Origin: RGIG9115 sp045644665 | Lineage (GTDB): Bacteria > Bacillota > Clostridia > UBA1381 | Direction: 5' to 3' | Assembly (NCBI GenBank): GCA_045644665.1 | Contig: JAZRHH010000043.1 | Location: 1 to 8,023, forward strand | DNA length: 8,023 nucleotides | Shown here: piece by piece, positions 5,906 through 8,023 of the stretch | Position numbering within the stretch: the stretch's first letter is position 1 | Layout of the letters: the number at the start of each line of letters is the position of its first letter | Translations under genes and position numbers: made by a program | The notes under the pieces: model-generated | What the model was told of the DNA's origin: nothing | The model's input: only the letters and a program-made list of their open reading frames with translations | Databases searched by the model: none

Positions 5906-7087
5906 TCACCGAACAAAATAATTATTAAGATTAAGTTCACAGTACATCATAACAGGTTTTCCGCGAGGGCCTGCTGTTGGGCCCTCACCTATTTCAATAA
6001 TATTTTTCCCTGTCTTCTTAACTTCTCTTTGTTTGTAATATGTTGAGCCACTGTAAATTTTACCATACCCGCCCGTTTTCTTAACAAGAACATAGGCTAT
6101 ATCATTCCACTCTCCGTCATATTTTAAATCTTCCACGGTAACTACATAAAAATCTTCAGTTTCAAGTTTATCAAGAATTTTATAATTTACCTTGTCATCA
6201 AGAAATTTAAAAGCTTCTTCTACAGACGGTGTTTTTCCGTCATGTATATTACCTGCGATTTTTCTTACCAGTTCAGGATTGGTTATGTATAATTTTTCTG
6301 CAAAAAAATCATCAACTGTATCTTCTTCTAAATACATAAAACCCACAGCTGTTTTTTCCTTGCCGTCATCAAAGTAAAGAGTCTTTAAAACATTTACATC
6401 TTTTTTAAATTCTTCTGAAAAATTACTTTCAACAATTTCTGAATGGTAAATTGCCATCCTGTCAAAATCTGCGATTATTACATTGTCATTTACCTTGTAT
6501 TTTAAGGAGTTTCCATAATCAAACTCGGAAATATAGCAGCTATTATCTATAAAATCAAGAGCAATAATTCTTTGGTCATCATTCCACGTTGCTCTGCAGC
6601 GATATTTTGAATAACCAAATTCCTCATTTATTCCTCCTATCAGTCCTAAATCTTCAATTGCAACTGCAGTCCTTCCGCCTATATTCATACCTTCTATTTC
6701 ATATCCGTTAAAATAAACCTTTATATCTGTTTCATAAACATCTCCTACTATCTTGCCTACGTTGCCTCTTTTTATTTGATCATATTCCTCACCGTAAAAA
6801 CCTTTGGAAGAACTCATAGTAACATCAAGCCGGCGCTTTGTGTCATCATACTTAAAATTTATTGCATAGGTCAAACTCGAGTTCTTGTCTGCAAGTTCTT
6901 CAATTATAATTGCAGTTTTTCCGCCAATATTATAAGATGGCGCGTTAAGGCCGTCTATTTTGGCAATAATGTCCGTAGAATATATTTTACCTATAACGTC
7001 TCCATTTTTTGCAAAAATAGCATTTTGCGCAAAAATAACACATACTAAAACAATACATATCATTATAATATTTTTGAATTTATTCAT
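5906..7087 (-). CDS. Secreted protein with two stalk-like (copper amine oxidase N-type) domains
   Basis: A 393-residue exported protein of unknown function. A signal peptide spans residues 1-26, with likely cleavage after AIFA. Two copies of one domain follow, at about 29-91 and 108-179. Each runs 'V..TDI...-NG..-(S)YNIGGKTA-I.-EEL' to a closing 'YDD..RRLDV' or 'WNDDQRIIALDF' strand. This is the pattern of Clostridial copper-amine-oxidase-N-like stalk domains. Residues from about 185 to 393 match nothing I recognise. They are polar, lack membrane segments, and end with a glycine/proline stretch (EGPTAGPRGKP). There is no cell-wall sorting motif or lipobox, so it is probably released or loosely attached. 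AAGGAGG stands 6 bases before the ATG. The gene has its own promoter (7126-7154) and several dyads upstream, and shares the terminator at 5863-5897. Confidence 0.75.
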   Translation of the reverse strand: MNKFKNIIMICIVLVCVIFAQNAIFAKNGDVIGKIYSTDIIAKIDGLNAPSYNIGGKTAIIIEELADKNSSLTYAINFKYDDTKRRLDVTMSSSKGFYGEEYDQIKRGNVGKIVGDVYETDIKVYFNGYEIEGMNIGGRTAVAIEDLGLIGGINEEFGYSKYRCRATWNDDQRIIALDFIDNSCYISEFDYGNSLKYKVNDNVIIADFDRMAIYHSEIVESNFSEEFKKDVNVLKTLYFDDGKEKTAVGFMYLEEDTVDDFFAEKLYITNPELVRKIAGNIHDGKTPSVEEAFKFLDDKVNYKILDKLETEDFYVVTVEDLKYDGEWNDIAYVLVKKTGGYGKIYSGSTYYKQREVKKTGKNIIEIGEGPTAGPRGKPVMMYCELNLNNYFVR

Positions 7088-7125
7088 AAAACCCCTCCTT
7101 AGTTTTGAATTTGCTTTATAAATTT

Positions 7126-7154
7126 ATTATATAACAAACTTTTGTTAAAATCAA
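7126..7154 (-). promoter_or_regulatory. Sigma-A promoter of the 393-residue secreted protein
   Basis: On the minus strand TTGATT (7154-7149) and TATAAT (7131-7126) are separated by 17 bases. Sixteen of those 17 spacer bases form a palindrome (7132-7147), making this a likely repressed promoter. Confidence 0.78.
7132..7147. promoter_or_regulatory. Operator-like palindrome in a promoter spacer
   Basis: TAACAAA-CT-TTTGTTA is a perfect dyad with 7-bp arms, lying exactly between the -35 and -10 boxes of the promoter at 7126-7154. A protein bound here would block RNA polymerase. The bound factor is not identifiable. Confidence 0.5.
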
Positions 7155-7170
7155 TAATTTTTATGAACAA

Positions 7171-7188
7171 ATAATTTGCGCAAATTAT
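7171..7188. repeat. Perfect 18-bp palindrome, possible regulator site
   Basis: ATAATTTGCGCAAATTAT reads identically on both strands. It lies 17 bases upstream of the -35 box of the secreted-protein promoter. No T-tract follows on either side, so it is not a terminator, and with no loop it suits dimeric protein binding better than an RNA hairpin. Confidence 0.5.
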
Positions 7189-7197
7189 GTGATAAAG

Positions 7198-7207
7198 GAC
7201 AATTGTC
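7198..7207. repeat. 10-bp palindrome GACAATTGTC
   Basis: A third, shorter perfect dyad in the same intergenic region, centred 23 bases beyond the 18-bp palindrome. On its own it could be chance. Confidence 0.25.
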
Positions 7208-7238
7208 TGTTTAATTTTTACACTCTAAAACAAAAATA

Positions 7239-7269
7239 AAAAAAGGACCCCAATATGAGATCCTTTTTT
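7239..7269 (-). terminator. Intrinsic terminator of the 221-residue secreted protein gene
   Basis: In the minus-strand transcript GGATCTC pairs with GGGGTCC around ATATT, with two G-U pairs, extended by A/U tracts to about 13 bp and ending in a T-run. On the plus strand the same positions would be A-C mismatches, so it works well in one direction only. It starts about 10 bases past the stop codon. Confidence 0.8.
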
Positions 7270-7278
7270 ATGTATTTC

Positions 7279-7944
7279 TTAATAGTTGCCAAGAACCTTA
7301 ACAACTGAGCCGTTTGAGTAAACTCTGAAAGCAGCTAAGTTATCTCTTGTGCCGTCTGGTGTGCGTGTTGTGATGTAAACATGCCATTCACCTTCAGCAA
7401 CCTTAACTGCGTAGTATGTTTCATACTCTGATGGTAATGTGTAACCATTAGCCTTTACCATGTTAATAGCTGTAAGGTTTGAGTTTACAGGAGCGTACTT
7501 TGGAGAATTAAGATTCTTCAAAACAGCTGTTTCCCACCACAAGAGTGACTCATACTCAGAAACTGTGATTGCAAGATCGTTAGCCTTGTAAAGCTCTTGA
7601 AGAGCAAGACCGAACTTCAACTCTGAGTTGTACTTCTTTACGTTTGCAAGGATTTCCTTAACCTGAATTCTTGTAAGGTCATAGTGATACTTTTCAATCT
7701 TAGCATCGATGTCCTTCATCCAAGCAGCTGTCTTTTCAGGTTCGTAGCCAGGAGCTTGAGGATTAACCTTTTCGAGTTCCTGCTTTGCCTCATAGTAATA
7801 GCCATCTTTGTAGAAAGCTAGTGCATAAGCGTAGGCTTCATTATTATCCTTTGGCTGTGGAATATATACAGCAGCCGAAGCAGTTAATGAAGAAAACGCA
7901 AGTACTAATGACGCAATTTTAATAAATGTTTTCTTAATGTTCAT
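7279..7944 (-). CDS. Secreted protein with TPR-like helices, function unknown
   Basis: A 221-residue exported protein I cannot assign to a known function. The signal peptide (MNIKKTFIKI... to about TASA, residue 24) is clear. Residues 34-62 (NEAYAYALAFYKDGYYYEA and the next few) look like a TPR helix pair, and helical sequence continues to about 145. A smaller C-terminal module (about 157-221) looks beta-rich, with EGEWHVYITTRTPDGTRDN and AAFRVYSNGSVVKV. Codon choice differs from its neighbours: 18 of 21 lysines use AAG, against a strong AAA preference next door, a pattern typical of highly expressed genes. Two ATGs are possible. AGGGAGG lies 3 bases from the first (7950) and 9 from the second, so the second is used here. 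It is monocistronic, with a terminator at 7239-7269. Confidence 0.75.
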   Translation of the reverse strand: MNIKKTFIKIASLVLAFSSLTASAAVYIPQPKDNNEAYAYALAFYKDGYYYEAKQELEKVNPQAPGYEPEKTAAWMKDIDAKIEKYHYDLTRIQVKEILANVKKYNSELKFGLALQELYKANDLAITVSEYESLLWWETAVLKNLNSPKYAPVNSNLTAINMVKANGYTLPSEYETYYAVKVAEGEWHVYITTRTPDGTRDNLAAFRVYSNGSVVKVLGNY

Positions 7945-7953
7945 GATCATGAA

Positions 7954-7960
7954 CCTCCCT
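7954..7960 (-). promoter_or_regulatory. Strong ribosome binding site of the 221-residue protein
   Basis: AGGGAGG on the minus strand is 9 bases before the ATG at 7944 and 3 bases before an in-frame ATG at 7950. The spacing favours the downstream start, which shortens the protein by two residues. Confidence 0.7.
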
Positions 7961-8005
7961 TAATATTTTGCGTTAAAATCTATTAAAAGATCTACGCTCT
8001 AGTAC

Positions 8006-8011
8006 ATTATA
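8006..8011 (-). promoter_or_regulatory. -10 box of a promoter cut by the window edge
   Basis: TATAAT on the minus strand would start transcription near 7999, giving a leader of about 55 bases for the 221-residue secreted protein. The matching -35 box would lie just outside the window, so only half the promoter can be seen. Confidence 0.5.
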
Positions 8012-8023
8012 TACATATATACA

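Noticed and set aside
6192..7048. Two plus-strand open frames (61 and 90 codons) inside the 393-residue protein gene
   Set aside because: They are antisense to a gene with a signal peptide, repeated domains, a strong ribosome binding site and a promoter.
7966..7999. Imperfect hairpin (GCGT...ACGC) in the leader of the 221-residue protein gene
   Set aside because: It needs a large uneven internal loop and has two short stems of about 4 bp, too weak to annotate.

Overview
The window is AT-rich DNA from a low-GC Gram-positive bacterium, most likely a Clostridia-class Firmicute. The evidence is strong GGAGG-type ribosome binding sites, near-perfect sigma-A promoters with 17-bp spacers, intrinsic terminators with A/T tracts, a lipoprotein signal, and a secreted protein with the repeated 'YNIGGKTA' domain typical of Clostridia. 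The genus cannot be determined from the sequence.

Layout, left to right. The left edge (1-30, minus) holds the first ten codons of an unidentified gene with its own leader and a perfect consensus promoter. Next, all on the minus strand and read right to left, comes a serine-biosynthesis operon, serC (2434-1361) then serA (1336-173). It has one promoter, a short structured leader, and a perfect terminator hairpin that abuts the promoter of the edge gene. Upstream lies a second minus-strand unit, an MFS transporter (4618-3386) followed by a YqeM-like SAM methyltransferase (3345-2605). Divergent from the transporter is a plus-strand lipoprotein resembling the polyamine-binding protein PotD (4818-5852), with no ABC permease or ATPase genes beside it. 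A perfect bidirectional terminator separates it from a convergent minus-strand gene for a 393-residue secreted protein with two copies of a stalk-like domain (7087-5906). The last gene (7944-7279, minus) encodes a 221-residue secreted protein with a TPR-like region. Its codon use suggests high expression. Its promoter is cut by the right edge.

Two of the four enzymatic steps around serine synthesis are present: SerA oxidises 3-phosphoglycerate and SerC transaminates the product. No serB phosphatase gene is in view. The other genes do not form an obvious shared pathway. However, the promoter regions of the MFS gene and of the 393-residue secreted protein are strikingly similar, which suggests common control or common origin.

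No gene-free stretch exceeds 300 bases. The larger gaps are 31-172, 2435-2604, 4619-4817 and 7088-7278. Each holds promoters, terminators or dyads that are listed below. I saw no rRNA, tRNA, CRISPR array, insertion sequence or attachment site. Nothing here is a clear new multi-gene system. The most unusual content is regulatory DNA: stacked palindromes at 7132-7207, a related promoter pair, and a three-hairpin serC leader.
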